Shown here in pieces: positions 14,283 through 15,543 of a stretch of 15,543 bases of DNA. Each line of letters begins with the position of its first letter. The stretch's first letter is position 1. Origin of the DNA: an uncultured Collinsella sp. (GTDB lineage Bacteria > Actinomycetota > Coriobacteriia > Coriobacteriales > Coriobacteriaceae); contig URRT01000029.1 of NCBI GenBank assembly GCA_900550355.1, forward strand, positions 1 to 15,543, in the 5' to 3' direction. Both the position numbers and the translations under genes were made by a program. The notes beneath the pieces are model-generated. The model did not search any database. It worked only from the letters and a program-made list of their open reading frames with translations, and was not told where the DNA came from.

Positions 14283-14426
14283 ATGGCTGAGGAGAAAAAG
14301 ACGTATAAGTTCGTGTGCGTCGTTTGCGGTTACGAGGTTGAGGTCGACACGCCCGAGCTACCCGAGGACTACGTGTGCCCGGTGTGCGGCGTCGGTCCCG
14401 ATCAGTTTGAGCTCGTCGAGGAGTAG
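14283..14426 (+). CDS. Rubredoxin, short rubrerythrin-type
   Basis: A 47-residue one-iron electron carrier. The four Fe ligands are C12 and C15 (CVVCGY) and C32 and C35 (CPVCGV), followed by DQFELVEE. Only 16 residues separate the two CxxC knuckles. Classical rubredoxins have about 29, so this matches the compact rubredoxin domain at the C-terminus of rubrerythrins ([12 protein letters not shown] style). GAGGAG lies about 6 nt before ATG 14283. It has its own promoter and a terminator 40 nt after the stop, and can also be co-transcribed with the flavoprotein gene upstream. The likely role is electron transfer to oxygen or peroxide detoxification, or exchange with the flavoprotein; the partner is unproven. 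Confidence 0.93.
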   Translation: MAEEKKTYKFVCVVCGYEVEVDTPELPEDYVCPVCGVGPDQFELVEE

Positions 14427-14466
14427 CTCGTAGACACACGACTTGCAGCAACACATAGCTCTGTCC

Positions 14467-14502
14467 AAGGGTCCCGGTCGAATTCTCGGCCGGGGCCCTT
14501 TT
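14467..14502 (+). terminator. Terminator of the rubredoxin gene
   Basis: A 13-bp stem (14467-14479 with 14488-14500, two G-U pairs), an 8-nt loop and TTTT at 14499-14502. On the minus strand only a short T-run follows, so it may act weakly for the convergent NRAMP gene. Confidence 0.88.
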
Positions 14503-14578
14503 GATTTATCTGACGGTTTAAAACTGCCTTACGTGTTACAGATTGAGACGTTATATCTGGACAGTCACGCCATCCCAA

Positions 14579-15543
14579 TTACATCCCCGTTAGCAGCACG
14601 ATGTCGAGAACCGTTACGATGACGCCGATTCCTACGAGCAACGCGTTGAGCGGGCGCGAGTTGGCGTATTTGCCCATGACACGGCGTGAGCTGGTGAGCC
14701 GTATGAGCACAAAGACCGTAATCGGCAGCTGAAGCGACAGCATTGCCTGACTCCAAATGAGACCCTCAAAAGGATTCGGGACGACCAGGCACGCCGCCAC
14801 TGCGCCGACGAAACAGGTCGCCACCCCGATCGAGGAATGTCGGTCGTGGATGTCGTATTCCTCATCGAACATGCCCGCGGTGATGGTGCCCGCCGCCATG
14901 CCCGCCGTCACACTACTCGATAGGCCCGCAAACAGCAGTGCCACCGCAAAGATAGTCGAGCTCGCCGGGCCCAAGATGGGGGAGAGCGTGGCCGCTGCGA
15001 CGGTGAGGTCGTCTACGACAATGCCGTGCGCAAAGAAGGTCGTTGCGGCCAGGATGACCATGGCCGAGTTGATTGCCCAGCCCACGCCCATCGAAAAGAG
15101 CGTGTCGAAGAGCTCGTAGCGAAGGCGTTCTTCGATAACCCGCTCGCCTTGGCCTTCGAAGTGCATGGATTGGATGACCTCGGAGTGCAGGAAGAGGTTG
15201 TGGGGCATAACGACCGCGCCTAGGATACTTACGATAATCGTGGCCGAACCGGTGAGCATACGGGGTGTGATCCAGCTTGTGGCGGCTTGCGGCCAGTCGA
15301 CCTTGACTAGTGCAAGCTCGGCTAAAAACGAAAGTCCCACCACGCCCACGAAGGCGATGATCCAGCGTTCGGCGCGTTTGTAGGAGCTTGTCATGAGCAT
15401 GGCAATCGATGCCGCCGCCACGATGACGCAGCCCGCGCGCACGGGCAGGCCAAAGAGCATTTGAAGCGCGATCGCACCGCCCAGGACTTCGGCCATGGCG
15501 GTGGCGACCGTGGCTAGATACGCGCTGCCGAGTATCGCACGCC
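14579..15543 (-). CDS. NRAMP-family divalent metal transporter (5' end outside window)
   Basis: Proton-linked Mn2+/Fe2+ importer family. The reading frame is open from the right edge (first full codon at 15541), so the apparent ATG at 15496 is internal. About 320 residues are visible, roughly from TM3 to the C-terminus, with at least eight membrane segments. GAVVMPHNLFLHS (codons at about 15190-15230) is the TM6 metal-site motif; its MPH triplet points to Mn/Fe rather than Mg transport. The TM1 DPGN motif lies beyond the edge. TM3 reads VATAMAEVLGGAIALQ where MntH proteins have ATDLAEF; the Asp is Ala here. It is convergent with the rubredoxin gene. Ion choice is inferred. Confidence 0.9.
   Translation of the reverse strand, partial: RAILGSAYLATVATAMAEVLGGAIALQMLFGLPVRAGCVIVAAASIAMLMTSSYKRAERWIIAFVGVVGLSFLAELALVKVDWPQAATSWITPRMLTGSATIIVSILGAVVMPHNLFLHSEVIQSMHFEGQGERVIEERLRYELFDTLFSMGVGWAINSAMVILAATTFFAHGIVVDDLTVAAATLSPILGPASSTIFAVALLFAGLSSSVTAGMAAGTITAGMFDEEYDIHDRHSSIGVATCFVGAVAACLVVPNPFEGLIWSQAMLSLQLPITVFVLIRLTSSRRVMGKYANSRPLNALLVGIGVIVTVLDIVLLTGM

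Noticed and set aside
15494..15496. ATG as the start of the NRAMP gene
   Set aside because: The frame stays open to the window edge and the residues before this Met continue TM3 of the family, so the Met is internal.

Overview
The window reads as chromosomal DNA of a GC-rich, Gram-positive gut anaerobe of the class Coriobacteriia, most likely Collinsella or a close relative. This is inference from the gene set, the GC-rich third codon positions and the many palindromic intergenic elements; no 16S gene is present. The coding is dense and mostly on the + strand, and no transposase, prophage or CRISPR array is visible.

Layout. (1) 54-2073: ftsE-ftsX, overlapping by 14 nt, the divisome ABC transporter-like pair. 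FtsE carries an unusual Pro/Ala-rich N-terminal extension of about 135 residues. (2) 2131-2216: a long, nearly perfect inverted repeat, followed by rnr (RNase R, 2267-4396). (3) 4511-5865: a small repeat, a stand-alone serine recombinase and a VanZ-like membrane protein. (4) 5985-10507: a complete MurNAc (peptidoglycan amino sugar) salvage operon: RpiR/MurR-type regulator, MurQ etherase, MurP-type PTS IIBC permease and MupG-type 6-phosphomuramidase (DUF871/GH170). MurP would import and phosphorylate MurNAc or MurNAc-GlcNAc. MupG would cut the phosphorylated disaccharide, and MurQ would turn MurNAc-6P into GlcNAc-6P plus D-lactate. (5) 10600-11566: an ArsC/Spx-like thiol protein and a convergent minus-strand orphan gene. 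Between them lie three tandem 62-bp units, each an imperfect hairpin. (6) 11732-12048: a well-formed stable-RNA promoter with an A-tract/dyad upstream, tRNA-Gln(CUG), tRNA-Glu(CUC) and a terminator. (7) 12105-13482: a TPR protein translationally coupled to smpB (trans-translation). (8) 13495-14502: another palindromic element, a flavin reductase-like flavoprotein and a 47-residue rubredoxin with its own promoter. (9) 14579-15543, minus strand: an NRAMP-family metal transporter that runs off the right edge.

The genes belong to recognised families. The most unusual material is non-coding: at least three, possibly four, unrelated palindromic element types placed just downstream of genes, above all the three-unit array with exact 62-bp period at 10961-11146. 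Other points of interest are the FtsE extension, the order of the mur operon with a terminator before mupG, the separate flavoprotein/mini-rubredoxin pair, and an NRAMP protein whose TM3 Asp appears to be Ala.
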